Source: Polaribacter sp. L3A8 (lineage in GTDB: Bacteria; Bacteroidota; Bacteroidia; Flavobacteriales; Flavobacteriaceae). Taken from it: 64,000 nt of DNA. The notes beneath the pieces were generated by a model. The model searched no databases. It saw nothing but the letters and a program-made list of their open reading frames with translations, and was not told the origin of the DNA. Position 1 is the first letter of the stretch. Each line of letters begins with the position of its first letter. Below are positions 17,135 to 28,256 of this stretch, in pieces. Both the position numbers and the translations under genes were made by a program. The DNA is taken from NCBI RefSeq assembly GCF_009796785.1, contig NZ_CP047026.1:1200001-1264000 (forward strand). The letters are read 5' to 3'.

Positions 17135-19654
17135 TTATTCTTGATTTTCATTTGAATCATTTTCAATTTCCGTGCCATTTTCTGTTTCGCCTTCAATCAC
17201 CTCACCTTCAACCTCTTCTTCGTGAGCTACTTTTGCTACTGCCGCGATACTATCTGAATCTTTAATGTTAATTAAACGAACTCCTTGTGTTGCACGTCCC
17301 ATAACTCTTAAATCTTCTACTGCCATTCTAATAGTAAGACCAGATTTATTAATAATCATTAAATCGTTAGAATCATCTACGTTTTTAATAGCTACTAAAT
17401 TTCCGGTTTTTTCAGAAATATTTAAAGTTTTTACACCTTTACCACCACGGTTTGTAACACGATAATCTTCTAATTTAGAACGTTTACCATATCCTTTTTC
17501 AGAAACAACAAGAATATTACTTTCCATGTCATTTACAGCAACCATACCAATTACCTCATCATTATCATGTTGTAAAGTAATTCCTCTAACACCAGAAGCA
17601 GTTCTTCCCATTGGTCTAGTTTTTGCTTCTTCGAAACGGATAGACTTTCCAGACGCTAACGCTAACATTACCTGACTGTCTCCTGTTGTTAATTTTGCTT
17701 CTAGTAATTCATCTCCGTCCTTAATAGTAATAGCATTAATACCATTTGTTCTTGGTCTAGAATATTGCTCTAAAGAAGTCTTTTTAACCTGACCTTTTTT
17801 AGTTGCCATAATTACATAATGGCTATTAATATAGTCTTCGTCTTTTAAATCTTGTGTTACTAAAAATGCTTTTACTTTATCATCTTGTTCTATGTTGATT
17901 AAGTTTTGCATTGCTCTACCTTTGGTGTTTTTACCACCTTCAGGAATTTCATACACACGCATCCAGAATACTTTACCTTTTTGAGTAAAGAACATCATAT
18001 ATTGATGGTTTGTACCTACAAATAAGTGCTCTAAGAAATCTTCATTTCTAGTAGTTGCTCCTTTCTGTCCTCTTCCTCCTCTATTCTGAACTTTATATTC
18101 TTCTAAATTTGTACGTTTTAAGTATCCTGCGTTAGAGATTGTTACCACAACTTTAGTATCTGGTATCATATCTTCTATGCGCATATCTCCACCAGCATAT
18201 TCTATTACAGATCTACGATCATCACCATATTTATCTTTAATATGTAATAACTCATCTTTAATAATTTGGTAACGTCTTGGTTCGTTTGCTAAAATATCTT
18301 TTAAATCAGTTATGGTTAACATAATTTCATCGAACTCTGCACGTAACTTATCTTGCTCTAACCCTGTTAATTGACGCAAACGCATTTCTACAATTGCTTT
18401 TGCTTGAATTTCTGTTAATTCAAAACGTTCAATTAAACTTTCTCTAGCTTCATCTGCATTATTAGAAGCTCTAATAATTTTTATAACTTCATCAATATTA
18501 TCCGAAGCAATAATCAACCCTTCTAAAATATGCGCTCTTGCTTCTGCTTTTTTAAGTAAATACTCTGTTCTTCGAACAATAACTTCGTGCCTATGTTCTA
18601 CGAAATAATGAATTAATTCCTTTAAATTTAATTGCTCTGGTCTTCCTTTTACCAATGCAATATTATTTACACTAAAAGAAGTTTGTAATTGTGTGTATTT
18701 AAATAATTTATTTAAAATGATATTAGGTATTGCATCACGTTTTAAGATATATACAATACGCATTCCGTTTCTATCAGATTCATCACGAATATTCGCAATT
18801 CCTTCCAATTTTTTTTCATTTACAAGATCAGCAGTTTTTTTAATCATTTCTGCTTTATTAACTTGGTAAGGAATCTCTGTAACAATAATACACTCACGTC
18901 CCTTAACCTCTTCAATAACCGCTTTAGCACGCATTACAATACGTCCACGACCTGTATGAAAAGCATCTCTTACACCATCGTACCCATAAATAATTCCTCC
19001 TGTAGGAAAATCTGGAGCAGTTATGTGCTGCATTAATTCATCAATTTCAATATCTCTATTTTCAATATACGCAACGGTACCGTTTATAACTTCTGTAATA
19101 TTATGTGGCGCCATATTTGTTGCCATCCCTACTGCAATACCAGAAGCTCCATTGACTAATAAATTAGGAATACGAGTTGGTAAAACGGTTGGTTCTTGCA
19201 ACGTATCATCAAAATTTAAACGATGGTCTACTGTATCTTTTTCAATATCAGCCAACATATCTTCTGATATTTTTTGCATTCTAACCTCAGTATAACGCAT
19301 TGCTGCCGGACTATCTCCATCTACAGAACCAAAATTCCCTTGCCCATCAACCATCATGTAACGCACACTCCAACTTTGTGCCATACGTACCATAGAATCA
19401 TATACAGAAGTATCTCCGTGTGGGTGATACTTACCTAAAACTTCTCCAACAATTCTTGCCGACTTTTTATACGAACCTGTTGCTTTAATTCCCAACTCAT
19501 GCATACCAAATAAAACCCTTCTATGAACGGGCTTTAAACCATCTCTTACATCTGGTAATGCTCTAGAAACAATTACTGACATCGAATAATCGATGTACGC
19601 AGCTTTCATCTGTTCTTCAATGTTAATCGGAATTAACTTTTCTCCGTCTGCCAT
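17135..19654 (-). CDS. gyrA: DNA gyrase subunit A, 839 aa
   Basis: The subunit cuts and rejoins DNA in the A2B2 gyrase that introduces negative supercoils. The catalytic tyrosine lies in [12 protein letters not shown] near residue 121. The quinolone-determining segment reads [17 protein letters not shown], with threonine where E. coli has Ser83. The C-terminal beta-pinwheel has the GyrA-box-like NRGGRGQKG near 520. The tail is acidic ([12 protein letters not shown]), as usual. Length is normal, and a good promoter lies at 19698-19726. Confidence 0.98.
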   Translation of the reverse strand: MADGEKLIPINIEEQMKAAYIDYSMSVIVSRALPDVRDGLKPVHRRVLFGMHELGIKATGSYKKSARIVGEVLGKYHPHGDTSVYDSMVRMAQSWSVRYMMVDGQGNFGSVDGDSPAAMRYTEVRMQKISEDMLADIEKDTVDHRLNFDDTLQEPTVLPTRIPNLLVNGASGIAVGMATNMAPHNITEVINGTVAYIENRDIEIDELMQHITAPDFPTGGIIYGYDGVRDAFHTGRGRIVMRAKAVIEEVKGRECIIVTEIPYQVNKAEMIKKTADLVNEKKLEGIANIRDESDRNGMRIVYILKRDAIPNIILNKLFKYTQLQTSFSVNNIALVKGRPEQLNLKELIHYFVEHRHEVIVRRTEYLLKKAEARAHILEGLIIASDNIDEVIKIIRASNNADEARESLIERFELTEIQAKAIVEMRLRQLTGLEQDKLRAEFDEIMLTITDLKDILANEPRRYQIIKDELLHIKDKYGDDRRSVIEYAGGDMRIEDMIPDTKVVVTISNAGYLKRTNLEEYKVQNRGGRGQKGATTRNEDFLEHLFVGTNHQYMMFFTQKGKVFWMRVYEIPEGGKNTKGRAMQNLINIEQDDKVKAFLVTQDLKDEDYINSHYVIMATKKGQVKKTSLEQYSRPRTNGINAITIKDGDELLEAKLTTGDSQVMLALASGKSIRFEEAKTRPMGRTASGVRGITLQHDNDEVIGMVAVNDMESNILVVSEKGYGKRSKLEDYRVTNRGGKGVKTLNISEKTGNLVAIKNVDDSNDLMIINKSGLTIRMAVEDLRVMGRATQGVRLINIKDSDSIAAVAKVAHEEEVEGEVIEGETENGTEIENDSNENQE

Positions 19655-19697
19655 AAATATATTTTAATTAATATTACTTCATTTTTTTAAAACAAGG

Positions 19698-19726
19698 CAA
19701 GATACTATTTTTCCTTGTTTTTACAA
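19698..19726 (-). promoter_or_regulatory. gyrA promoter
   Basis: On the minus strand TTG (19724-19726), 19 nt, then TATCTTG (19698-19704), close to TAnnTTTG. It lies 43 nt upstream of the gyrA ATG. Confidence 0.6.
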
Positions 19727-19928
19727 AGGTTTTATCACTTGTTATTAAGTAGAGTTATCAACATTTTTTTAGTTTTTTTAACAATATTTTATTTGCCTGA
19801 TTTACAAGAGTTTTCTACCTTGGTATCATAGTCAAACTGTCAGTATTTAACCATTGGCATCTTTTTTGTAATTATCTATAAAAAAAAGGACTAAATTTAC
19901 AACACACCAATTATAGACAGAAAGAAAT

Positions 19929-22493
19929 ATGGACGATAATTTTTCACCAAAGGTCAGAGATGTAATTACTTTCAGTAAAGAAGAAGCGCTACGTTTAGGG
20001 CAAGAATTTATTGGAACAGAACATCTTTTACTTGGATTAATAAGAAAAGGCGAAGGAAAAGCAATAGAAATACTAACAGCATTTGATGTTGATTTGGTTT
20101 TATTGCGTAAAAAATTAGAACAACTAAATCCTGCAAATCCTACTTTTATAGAAAGTACAGACAAGCCTAGTTTACGATTAACAAGACAAGCTGAGAAAGC
20201 TTTAAAAACAACTTTTTTAGAAGCAAAACTATATCAAAGCGAATCTATAGATACCGCACATTTATTGCTATGTATCTTAAGAAATGAAAACGACCCAACC
20301 ACAAAGTTGATTCATAAACACCATGTAAATTATGATGAAGCAAAAGCGCTTTACAAACAACTACATGTAGATGATTTAGAGGCAGATTTACCGATAAATC
20401 CTATTGCAGAAACTCCTTCTGATGATGAATATGCATCAGAAAAATCGAATCCTTTTGATCAACCTCAAAAAGGAAAAACTGTAAAAAAATCGAAGACTCC
20501 GGTATTAGATAATTTTGGTAGAGATTTAACAGATTTAGCAGAAAAAGGGAAATTAGACCCGGTTGTTGGTAGACAAAAAGAAATTGAAAGAGTTTCTCAA
20601 ATTTTAAGTAGAAGAAAGAAAAACAATCCAATGTTAATTGGAGAACCTGGTGTTGGTAAATCTGCCATTGCAGAAGGTTTAGCATTGCGAATTATTGAAA
20701 GAAAAGTTTCGAGAATTTTATTTGACAAACGTATTGTTTCTTTAGACTTAGCAAGCTTAGTTGCTGGCACAAAATATCGTGGCCAGTTTGAAGAACGCAT
20801 GAAAGCATTAATGAATGAGCTAGAAAAAAATGATGATATCATTCTTTTTATTGATGAAATTCACACTATTGTTGGTGCTGGTGGTGCAACTGGTTCTTTA
20901 GATGCTTCTAACATGTTAAAACCTGCTTTAGCAAGAGGAGAAATACAATGTATTGGCGCAACTACGTTGGATGAATTTAGAACAAATATTGAAAAAGATG
21001 GCGCTTTAGAACGTCGTTTTCAAAAAGTAATTGTAGACCCAACTTCTGTTGATGAAACCATACAGATTTTACAAAACATCAAAAATAAATACGAAGAACA
21101 CCACCATGTAAATTACACAGATAACGCTATTGAAGCTTGTGTAAAATTAACCAATAGATACATGACAGATAGATACCTACCAGACAAAGCTATTGACGCT
21201 TTAGATGAAGCAGGTTCTAGAATTCATATTACAAACATTGTGGTTCCGCAACAAGTTTTAGAACTTGAATCTCAATTAGAAATTATTAGAGACCAAAAAA
21301 CAAAAGCTGTAAACGGACAAAAATACGAGGAAGCTGCTAGGTTGCGTGATGATGAAAAAAACATGGAAGCTGCTTTAAATTCTGCCCAAAACCAATGGGA
21401 AGAAGACTCTAAATTAAATAGAGAAATTGTAACTGAAGATAATGTTGCCGAAGTAGTTTCTATGATGACAGGCATTCCTGTAAACAGAGTTGCAGAAGCA
21501 GAAACTAGCAGATTACACGAATTACCTGCCTTAATTAAAGGAAAAGTAATAGGGCAAGATGAAGCAGTTACCAAAGTTGTAAAAGCAATTCAACGAAATA
21601 GAGTTGGATTAAAGGATCCGAACAAACCAATTGGTTCTTTTATTTTCTTAGGACAAACTGGTGTTGGTAAAACGCAATTAGCTAAAGTTTTAGCACGTGA
21701 ATTATTCGATTCTGACGATTCTTTAATTAGAATTGACATGAGTGAATACATGGAGAAATTTGCAATTTCTCGCTTAATAGGAGCGCCCCCAGGCTATGTT
21801 GGTTACGAAGAAGGTGGTCAGTTAACAGAAAAAGTTAGAAGAAAACCTTACTCTGTAATCTTATTAGATGAGATCGAAAAAGCGCATCCAGATGTATTTA
21901 ATATGTTGTTACAAATTTTAGATGATGGTCATATTACAGATAGTTTAGGTAGAAAAATTGATTTTAGAAACACCATAATTATTATGACTTCTAATATTGG
22001 CGCAAGACAATTAAAAGACTTTGGGGGCGGTGTTGGTTTTGGTACATCTTCTAAAACAGCGCAAGCAGACGAACACGCAAAATCTGTGCTAGAAGGAGCT
22101 TTAAAGAAATCTTTTGCTCCAGAGTTTTTAAATAGAATAGATGATGTAATTGTCTTTAACGCTTTAGAAAGAGATGATATCCATTTAATTATAGATATTG
22201 AGTTAGATAAATTATTACACAGAATAGCTGATTTAGGCTACACTTTAAAACTAAGCGAAAAAGCAAAAGATTACATAGCAGATAAAGGTTTTGATAAAAA
22301 ATATGGTGCAAGACCACTTAAAAGAGCTATACAGAAATATATTGAAGATGCTTTGGCAGAAGAAATTGTAAATTCTAAACTCTATGAAGGCGATACTATT
22401 TCAATGGATTTGGATGAGAAAGAAAACAAACTCACCATTAAAATTGAAAAAGGCGAAAAGAAACCTGAAACAAGAACAGAAACAGAGTCTTAA
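19929..22493 (+). CDS. clpC: ATP-dependent Clp protease ATP-binding subunit ClpC, 854 aa
   Basis: An AAA+ unfoldase that feeds proteins to ClpP. Two N-terminal Clp repeats occupy about 1-145 ([22 protein letters not shown] and [14 protein letters not shown]). The first AAA domain has Walker [10 protein letters not shown] near 238. A UVR/M-domain segment ([14 protein letters not shown]) lies near 460, which separates ClpC from ClpA. The second AAA domain has GQTGVGKTQ near 576 and the arginine-finger region after SNIGARQL. It stands alone, divergent from gyrA, and ends at a strong terminator. Confidence 0.96.
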   Translation: MDDNFSPKVRDVITFSKEEALRLGQEFIGTEHLLLGLIRKGEGKAIEILTAFDVDLVLLRKKLEQLNPANPTFIESTDKPSLRLTRQAEKALKTTFLEAKLYQSESIDTAHLLLCILRNENDPTTKLIHKHHVNYDEAKALYKQLHVDDLEADLPINPIAETPSDDEYASEKSNPFDQPQKGKTVKKSKTPVLDNFGRDLTDLAEKGKLDPVVGRQKEIERVSQILSRRKKNNPMLIGEPGVGKSAIAEGLALRIIERKVSRILFDKRIVSLDLASLVAGTKYRGQFEERMKALMNELEKNDDIILFIDEIHTIVGAGGATGSLDASNMLKPALARGEIQCIGATTLDEFRTNIEKDGALERRFQKVIVDPTSVDETIQILQNIKNKYEEHHHVNYTDNAIEACVKLTNRYMTDRYLPDKAIDALDEAGSRIHITNIVVPQQVLELESQLEIIRDQKTKAVNGQKYEEAARLRDDEKNMEAALNSAQNQWEEDSKLNREIVTEDNVAEVVSMMTGIPVNRVAEAETSRLHELPALIKGKVIGQDEAVTKVVKAIQRNRVGLKDPNKPIGSFIFLGQTGVGKTQLAKVLARELFDSDDSLIRIDMSEYMEKFAISRLIGAPPGYVGYEEGGQLTEKVRRKPYSVILLDEIEKAHPDVFNMLLQILDDGHITDSLGRKIDFRNTIIIMTSNIGARQLKDFGGGVGFGTSSKTAQADEHAKSVLEGALKKSFAPEFLNRIDDVIVFNALERDDIHLIIDIELDKLLHRIADLGYTLKLSEKAKDYIADKGFDKKYGARPLKRAIQKYIEDALAEEIVNSKLYEGDTISMDLDEKENKLTIKIEKGEKKPETRTETES

Positions 22494-22501
22494 AAATAGT
22501 A

Positions 22502-22532
22502 AAAATCCCAAACGCAAGTTTGGGATTTTTTT
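22502..22532 (+). terminator. clpC terminator
   Basis: AAATCCCAAAC-gcaa-GTTTGGGATTT followed by a T run, 9 nt after the clpC stop. Confidence 0.9.
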
Positions 22533-22559
22533 ATATACATTAAAAACAAATTTATTTCT

Positions 22560-22802
22560 TTAAAAAAGACTAAAAGCCAACTGAACTCTTGCATACTTTA
22601 AAGATGGATTCCACAACACAGTAGTTGAAACAGGTAAACTATAATTACCCAACATTACTGTTTTAGAAACTGTAAGCCCCACATTTACTAAATCAAAATT
22701 TTCTTGACCATCACCATACAAATACGTATCACCGTTTAAAGAAAATCCCGCTCCCACAAATCCATCTAAATTAACTTTAGCTCCGCAAATAAAAGGATAC
22801 AA
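22560..22802 (-). pseudogene. C-terminal remnant of an outer-membrane or surface beta-protein
   Basis: About 78 residues of alternating polar/hydrophobic beta-strand sequence end in ARVQLAFSLF, with the terminal phenylalanine typical of outer-membrane barrels. The frame opens at a TTG (22802) without a signal peptide. Upstream in the same frame there are only low-complexity residues and a stop near 22872. This looks like the last strands of a lost barrel gene. A genuine small protein is the less likely alternative. Confidence 0.5.
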
Positions 22803-23136
22803 TAGATAATAACTATAAAAATAAATTAATAAAACTAGGCATAAACGTTTTAGTTGTAGATGGACCCATAATTAAAACCGATTAAACAACACACACATAT
22901 ATAAATCTCAAACTTTGTTTGGGATTTATATTTTAAAACAAGCATTTATACTTGTTGATAAAATAATTACCAAAAAAAAAATAAACAAGACAACATACTC
23001 TCAAAAACAACTATCATTCTTATTGATTTTTTAAAACCAAAAAACTAACTTTACTTTTTTACTGATTACAAACAATAAAACACGATACAAATACATGATA
23101 CTTTTGTAGCGCTAACTATTAAATAAAACAAATAAT
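22803..23136. other. Intergenic stretch with a probable promoter for the NYN gene
   Basis: No gene is seen. The motif TACTTTTG at 23099-23106 fits the -7 element TAnnTTTG and lies 30 nt before the NYN-domain gene, though no good -33 TTG is found. A short inverted repeat at 22906-22926 (aatctcaaac...gtttgggatt) may be an old terminator. Confidence 0.45.
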
Positions 23137-23859
23137 ATGAATATAGCAGTTCTTATAGACGGAGATAACATACCTTCTGCTCACGTAAAAGAAATGATGG
23201 AGGAAATTGCAAAATACGGAAACCCTACTATTAAAAGAATTTATGGAGATTGGACGAGCCCGCATTTATCTAAATGGAAAAACTTATTATTGCAAAATGC
23301 CATTACTCCAATTCAGCAATACGCCTATACTACTGGTAAAAACGCCACAGATTCAGCAATGATTATCGATGCAATGGATATTCTTTATTCTGAAAAAGTA
23401 AATGGATTTTGCTTGGTTTCTAGTGATAGCGATTTTACAAAATTAGCTACTAGACTAAGAGAAGCCGGCCAACAAGTAATTGGTATTGGAGAGAAAAAGA
23501 CTCCAAATCCTTTTATTGTTGCTTGTGATAAATTTATTTATATAGAAATTATTAGAAAACAAACCGAAAAGAAAGAAAACACACATCAAAAAGACAGTGA
23601 AAAAGATAGTGTAGATAAAATAACATCTAAAGTAATTAAACTAATTTCTTCTACTATTTCTGATTTATCTGACGAAGATGGTTGGGCATTTCTGGGTGAT
23701 GTAGGAAGTTTACTTCAAAAAAAACAACCCAATTTTGATTCACGAAATTATGGTTTTGACAAATTAACACCTCTAATTAAATCTATAGGTAAGTTTGAAC
23801 TAGAACAAAGAGAAAACACAAAGAGCAGACATAAATTAATTTTTGTAAAAAATAAATAA
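23137..23859 (+). CDS. NYN-domain (LabA/DUF88-like) protein with OST-HTH domain, 240 aa
   Basis: Residues 1-140 form a NYN/PIN-like nuclease domain. The acidic residues are in AVLIDGDNIP (about 5-14), GKNATDSAMIIDAMDILY and LVSSDSDFTKLATRLREAG, the usual metal-binding set for RNA cleavage. After a charged linker (EKKENTHQKDSEKDS), residues 165-235 fit an OST-HTH/LOTUS RNA-binding domain (WAFLGDVGSLLQKKQPNFDSRNYGFDKLTPLIKS). The family acts on RNA in the cytoplasm; the substrate is unknown. It is a single gene. Confidence 0.85.
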   Translation: MNIAVLIDGDNIPSAHVKEMMEEIAKYGNPTIKRIYGDWTSPHLSKWKNLLLQNAITPIQQYAYTTGKNATDSAMIIDAMDILYSEKVNGFCLVSSDSDFTKLATRLREAGQQVIGIGEKKTPNPFIVACDKFIYIEIIRKQTEKKENTHQKDSEKDSVDKITSKVIKLISSTISDLSDEDGWAFLGDVGSLLQKKQPNFDSRNYGFDKLTPLIKSIGKFELEQRENTKSRHKLIFVKNK

Positions 23860-24023
23860 AGCGCTCATTAAAACATCTAATTTTTATCCAAAGAAATAAA
23901 CTTGTAGATACACACAATAATCAGTGAACTTACATTAAAAAGCAATCCAAACATAAATCTAACTACGTTTATAAATAGCAGCTTCGATTACATATTTTAA
24001 CTATTTTTATCTACATAGAAATG

Positions 24024-24031
24024 ATATCTTT
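24024..24031 (+). promoter_or_regulatory. -7 element of the TlpA-like gene
   Basis: TATCTTTG matches TAnnTTTG. It lies 26 nt before the ATG at 24057 and would be inside the gene if the upstream ATG at 24021 were used. It therefore helps decide the start. Confidence 0.55.
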
Positions 24032-24056
24032 GCTTTTAAACTTAAGAATAAAACAA

Positions 24057-25085
24057 ATGAAAAAAATAAGTCTTGCACTTTTTACAATGCTAGTAATTGC
24101 TTCTTGTACAAAAGAACATTCTAAAGAATACATTTCTTTATCAGGAAAATTAGAAAACAACAAAGATTCTATAATTACAATTTCTGGTAGAACAGGTGTA
24201 GTTAAAACAATTACTATTAAAGAAGATGGTTCTTTTAATGATACATTAAAAGTTCCTAAAATAGATATCTACACTTTTCAAACAAGTAAAGAAAAAAGAG
24301 CGCCAATTTATTTAAAAAATGGATTTGATATTTCTATTAAAGGAGATGCTGATAAATTTATGACAAGCTTTACGTATTCTGGAAATGGATCTTCTAACAC
24401 AAACTTTATAGTTGCTCAGTTAGAAAAAAGCCAGAGTATAGGAAACCCTGCTGATATTTTTGCGCTAGATAAAGATGCTTTTGACACAAAAGTAAGTTTA
24501 TTAAAAAAAGAATTTGACAGTATTTTAACTTCTTACAATGATTTAGATAGCTCTTTAGTTGACATGGCATCTAAACAAAATATACAAATGTTTGAGTATT
24601 TTGAAAAAACCTATGAGTCCAATAAAAAAATGGCAAAAGGAAATGCTTCTCCTAAATTTGAGGACTATAAAGACGCAAAAGGTGGTGAAAAATCTTTAGA
24701 CTCTTTTAAAGGAAAATACGTGTATATAGATGTTTGGGCAACTTGGTGCGGACCTTGTATTAGAGAAATACCTTCTTTAAAAAACATTGAAAAAGAATTT
24801 CATAATAAAAACATTGAATTTGTAAGTATTTCTACAGATGAATCTAGAAGAAGTGGTGGTACTTGGGAAGCTGCAGAAAAAAAATGGAGAGATTTTGTAA
24901 AAGAAAATCAATTAGGTGGAGTTCAACTTTGGGCAGGACAAGATTTTAGCTTTCAACAAGCATATCAAATATCTGGTATTCCAAGATTTATCTTAATTGA
25001 CCCACAAGGAAACATTGTAGAAGCAAATGCACCAAGACCTTCTGATCCTAGATTAAAATCTTTATTAGAATCTTTAGACATCTAA
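24057..25085 (+). CDS. TlpA-like thiol-disulfide oxidoreductase lipoprotein, 342 aa
   Basis: The start at 24057 gives a lipoprotein signal MKKISLALFTMLVIASC, with the lipid-bearing cysteine at residue 17. An N-terminal DUF4369-like beta domain (about 25-120) is followed by helices and a thioredoxin fold. The active site WATWCGPCIRE lies near residue 230 and the cis-proline in SGIPRFILID near 310. Such proteins keep periplasmic thiols reduced or serve cytochrome and metalloprotein maturation. It stands alone and converges on accA through a shared terminator. Confidence 0.88.
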   Translation: MKKISLALFTMLVIASCTKEHSKEYISLSGKLENNKDSIITISGRTGVVKTITIKEDGSFNDTLKVPKIDIYTFQTSKEKRAPIYLKNGFDISIKGDADKFMTSFTYSGNGSSNTNFIVAQLEKSQSIGNPADIFALDKDAFDTKVSLLKKEFDSILTSYNDLDSSLVDMASKQNIQMFEYFEKTYESNKKMAKGNASPKFEDYKDAKGGEKSLDSFKGKYVYIDVWATWCGPCIREIPSLKNIEKEFHNKNIEFVSISTDESRRSGGTWEAAEKKWRDFVKENQLGGVQLWAGQDFSFQQAYQISGIPRFILIDPQGNIVEANAPRPSDPRLKSLLESLDI

Positions 25086-25102
25086 AATTCACAATAAGAC
25101 AT

Positions 25103-25141
25103 AAAAAAAGCGAAATCTAAATTTAGATTTCGCTTTTTTTA
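25103..25141. terminator. Bidirectional terminator
   Basis: AAGCGAAATCTAAA/TTTAGATTTCGCTT with an A run before and a T run after, between the converging TlpA-like and accA genes. Confidence 0.9.
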
Positions 25142-25162
25142 TGTCTTATTTATTCACTTGAA

Positions 25163-26116
25163 TTATTCTTTATAAACCCCCATTGCAGCATATTTATCCA
25201 TTCTTTGCATAACTAAATCTACGTCATTTAAATCTTTTAACTCATCAAAGGCAGTTAAAATCTGTTCTTGTACAGCCTTAAAAGCTCCTTCTCTATCTGT
25301 ATGCGCACCACCTATTGGTTCTTGAATAATTCCGTCAATTAGTTTCATTCTCTTCATATCCGCCCCTGTTAACTTTAATGCGGCAGCAGCCTGTTCTTTA
25401 TACTCCCAACTTCTCCATAAAATAGACGAACAAGATTCTGGAGAAATAACCGTATACCAAGTATTTTCCATCATATACACTCTATCACCAACACCAATAC
25501 CAACAGCTCCACCAGACGCTCCTTCACCAATAACAATTGTTATAATTGGTGTTTTTAAACGCGTCATTTCTAAAATATTTCTAGCAATAGCTTCTCCTTG
25601 TCCACGCTCTTCTGCTTCTAAACCAGGATATGCACCAGGTGTATCTAATAAAGTAACCACAGGAATACCAAACTTCTCTGCCATTTTCATTAAACGCAAC
25701 GCTTTTCTGTAACCTTCAGGGTTTGCCATCCCAAAGTTTCTATACTGACGCGTTTTTGTATTGTACCCTTTTTGTTGACCAATAAACATAAAAGATTGAT
25801 CTCCTATTTTACCAAGCCCACCAATCATGGCTTTGTCATCCTTTACGTTTCTGTCACCATGAAGCTCCATAAAAGTATTACCACAAATAGCCTTAATATA
25901 ATCTAAAGTATAAGGTCTATTAGGATGCCTAGATAATTGAACTCTTTGCCAAGGCGTTAAGTTTTTATAAATATCTTTCTTAGCTTTTTCTAATTTTTTA
26001 TCGATCTTTTTACAAGTAGCGCTTACATCTACATCACTTTCTTTACCAATTAATTGGCACTTATCTAGTTGATCTAAAAGCTCTTTAATTGGCATTTCAA
26101 AATCTAAATACTCCAT
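25163..26116 (-). CDS. accA: Acetyl-CoA carboxylase carboxyltransferase subunit alpha, 317 aa
   Basis: With AccD it moves the carboxyl group from biotin to acetyl-CoA, the first step of fatty acid synthesis. The N-terminal helical part ([18 protein letters not shown]) and the crotonase-like core with [27 protein letters not shown] and [15 protein letters not shown] are all present. The length is standard. The promoter-like TATGTTTG lies 35 nt upstream (26151-26158). The other acc genes are not in the window. Confidence 0.97.
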   Translation of the reverse strand: MEYLDFEMPIKELLDQLDKCQLIGKESDVDVSATCKKIDKKLEKAKKDIYKNLTPWQRVQLSRHPNRPYTLDYIKAICGNTFMELHGDRNVKDDKAMIGGLGKIGDQSFMFIGQQKGYNTKTRQYRNFGMANPEGYRKALRLMKMAEKFGIPVVTLLDTPGAYPGLEAEERGQGEAIARNILEMTRLKTPIITIVIGEGASGGAVGIGVGDRVYMMENTWYTVISPESCSSILWRSWEYKEQAAAALKLTGADMKRMKLIDGIIQEPIGGAHTDREGAFKAVQEQILTAFDELKDLNDVDLVMQRMDKYAAMGVYKE

Positions 26117-26150
26117 ATTGTAATTATTTGATTTTAGTTATTTGGATAGA

Positions 26151-26158
26151 CAAACATA
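26151..26158 (-). promoter_or_regulatory. -7 element of accA
   Basis: Read leftward, TATGTTTG fits TAnnTTTG exactly and lies 34 nt before the accA start. A -33 TTG is not clear because the region overlaps the end of the neighbouring transporter gene. Confidence 0.5.
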
Positions 26159-26190
26159 CTATAAAATTAGTTGTTTTTTAAAAAAAGAAG

Positions 26191-27105
26191 CTATTTTTTT
26201 CTAACAGTTTTCTCTTTCAGTTTATTTCTGATTACCGTTTTATTTTTTATAATTCCGTTTAATAAAACGACAAACAATACTATAAATGCTCCAAAATAAA
26301 ACTCTGGATTCATTTTTTCTTTATCACCAAAAATAAAAAGCGCTAAGATGATTGCATAAATAGGCTCTAGATTAACGGTTAACATTACTGTATAGGGCGA
26401 TATATATTTCATCACTTTAACTGACACAATAAATGCATACGCTGTACAAATACTACTTAACAGAAAAAGATACATCCAGTCTGATGTTGGAATAACAAAA
26501 AAGGATACCGAAAACTTATTTGTAATTAAAAGATATATCGTTATAACAAGAACTCCAAAAAACAGTTGATACAAAGAAATGATTTCTGCAGTATATTTTT
26601 GAATAAAAAGACCATTTAAAACAGCAAATAATGCACTTAAAAATGAAGCAATTAACGCATAAAAAATACCTAGTTGATACTGACTTTCAAAATTAAAAAT
26701 AATGTAAAGTCCTAAAATAACGACTAAACCCAACACTATTTCTAAAAGCTTAATCCTTCTTTTAAAGAAAACAGGTTCTATTAAAGCGCCAAAAAAAGCA
26801 CCTGTACTCATGGTTACCAACGCAACAGAAACATTAGAAACCTTAATCGCTTTAAAGAAAAAGACCCAATGCAAAGCAATGATAACACCTGTTACAAAAA
26901 ACTTAACAAGTCCTTTTTTATCAACCTTAAAAGATTTTTTTTTGAAAACAAAATACAGTACAATAAAAATAACTGCTAAAGACATTCTGTACCAAACTAA
27001 AGGTATGGCATCTAAGCTAATTAAAGCTCCTAAAATTGCTGTAAAACCCCAAATAAAAATAATAAGGTGCAGCAGTAAATAATTTTTTAATTTACTTTCT
27101 TGCAT
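26191..27105 (-). CDS. EamA-family (DMT) transporter, 304 aa
   Basis: Ten hydrophobic helices in two five-helix EamA repeats (about 5-135 and 145-285), with the signature LHLIIFIWGFTAILGALI at the start and a lysine-rich C-terminus. The family exports metabolites or amino acids; the substrate cannot be told. Its start overlaps the 3' end of lptG by 14 bp, so translation is likely coupled. Confidence 0.88.
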   Translation of the reverse strand: MQESKLKNYLLLHLIIFIWGFTAILGALISLDAIPLVWYRMSLAVIFIVLYFVFKKKSFKVDKKGLVKFFVTGVIIALHWVFFFKAIKVSNVSVALVTMSTGAFFGALIEPVFFKRRIKLLEIVLGLVVILGLYIIFNFESQYQLGIFYALIASFLSALFAVLNGLFIQKYTAEIISLYQLFFGVLVITIYLLITNKFSVSFFVIPTSDWMYLFLLSSICTAYAFIVSVKVMKYISPYTVMLTVNLEPIYAIILALFIFGDKEKMNPEFYFGAFIVLFVVLLNGIIKNKTVIRNKLKEKTVRKK

Positions 27106-28183
27106 TTAAATAAAGATAAATGGCCAAACAGCCAAAAACTATATTAGGTAACCAAACGTAAAGTAGCGAATTTACTCCTGCTACAGCGCCTAAAACCTCA
27201 GCTATTTTCATTAAAAAAACATATAGAAACATAATACCAATACCCAATGCTAAATTAACACCAGTACCACCTCTTCGTTTTCTAAATGCTAAAGCTACTG
27301 CAATAATTGTTAAGATATAAGAAGCTATTGGCAAACTTGTTCTTTTATGAAACTCTACCAAATAAGCATTTAAATTTTTAACACCTCTCTTTTTAGAAAT
27401 GCCAATAAATTTAAGCAATTCATTAGAAGGCATTTCTTGTGCTAATGCAGATTTATAAATTAAATCTTTAGGTGTAAAGTTAAAAACAGTATCAATCTTA
27501 ACTCCTGAAAAAATACTATCTCTATCTTTAAAAATCTTACGCATTTTCCAGTTAGACAAGGTAAAAGAAGAATCTTTATCACTATAATTTATTCTATTTG
27601 CAACTAATTTAGATTTCAATTCTATACCATTATAAACTTCTGATGTAAAATCATAACCAGAATTAGATTCCGTATCAAAACTTCGTATAAAAATGTACGT
27701 ACTATCTGTTAGTTGTAAACTAAACTCTTTTACGTATTTTAACTCGTGTTTCTGTCTGTTATTCTGAATGTACTCTTTTTCGAATTTCTTTCTTTCTTTA
27801 CTACTACTAGGTACTACAAAATGATTCATTGCTAAAGAAACAATGGTAATTAAAGTAGCTCCAACAAAATAAGGATACAAAAAACGTGTAAAAGAAACCT
27901 TTGCATTAGTAATGGCAATAATTTCTGTATTGTTTGATAATTTAGAAGTAAATAAAATTACCGCAATAAACAATGCCAAAGGCATAAACGTGTTTGCATA
28001 ATAGATGATAAAATTTTTATAATACTCATCTACAATTTGGTAAAACCCTAAATCTGTATGTTCTAAAAAATTATCAATCTTTTCTGATATATCTATCGCA
28101 ATTGCAATAGGAATCAAGATTAATAAGGTAAACACAAAAGTTACCAAAAATCGTTTTAATATGTACCAATCTATTATCTTCAA
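27092..28183 (-). CDS. lptG: LptF/LptG-family (YjgP/YjgQ) permease, about 363 aa
   Basis: Part of the inner-membrane engine that extracts lipopolysaccharide for transport to the outer membrane, working with the LptB ATPase. Three membrane helices near the N-terminus (LVTFVFTLLILIPIAIAI...) and three at the C-terminus flank a periplasmic beta-jellyroll domain. The TTG at 28183 (MKIIDWYILKRFLVTF) is chosen because this is the normal family N-terminus. The longer reading from 28228 adds unlikely residues from spacer DNA. LptF versus LptG cannot be separated surely. It follows tgt on the same strand. Confidence 0.82.
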   Translation of the reverse strand: MKIIDWYILKRFLVTFVFTLLILIPIAIAIDISEKIDNFLEHTDLGFYQIVDEYYKNFIIYYANTFMPLALFIAVILFTSKLSNNTEIIAITNAKVSFTRFLYPYFVGATLITIVSLAMNHFVVPSSSKERKKFEKEYIQNNRQKHELKYVKEFSLQLTDSTYIFIRSFDTESNSGYDFTSEVYNGIELKSKLVANRINYSDKDSSFTLSNWKMRKIFKDRDSIFSGVKIDTVFNFTPKDLIYKSALAQEMPSNELLKFIGISKKRGVKNLNAYLVEFHKRTSLPIASYILTIIAVALAFRKRRGGTGVNLALGIGIMFLYVFLMKIAEVLGAVAGVNSLLYVWLPNIVFGCLAIYLYLNARK

Positions 28184-28256
28184 AATTATTTTTGTTGTTG
28201 GTTTGTGGTTTATCGTTTGTGGTTGCAACTAAAAACTAACAACCATAAACCATTAA

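Noticed and set aside
17113..17196. Longer N-terminus for the TPR protein
   Set aside because: It would overlap gyrA and hide a clear signal peptide that starts at 17112.
28190..28256. G/T- and A/C-rich near-repeats between lptG and tgt as a possible regulatory element
   Set aside because: The matches are short and imperfect (gtttgtggtt against aaccataaac); I cannot separate them from low-complexity drift.
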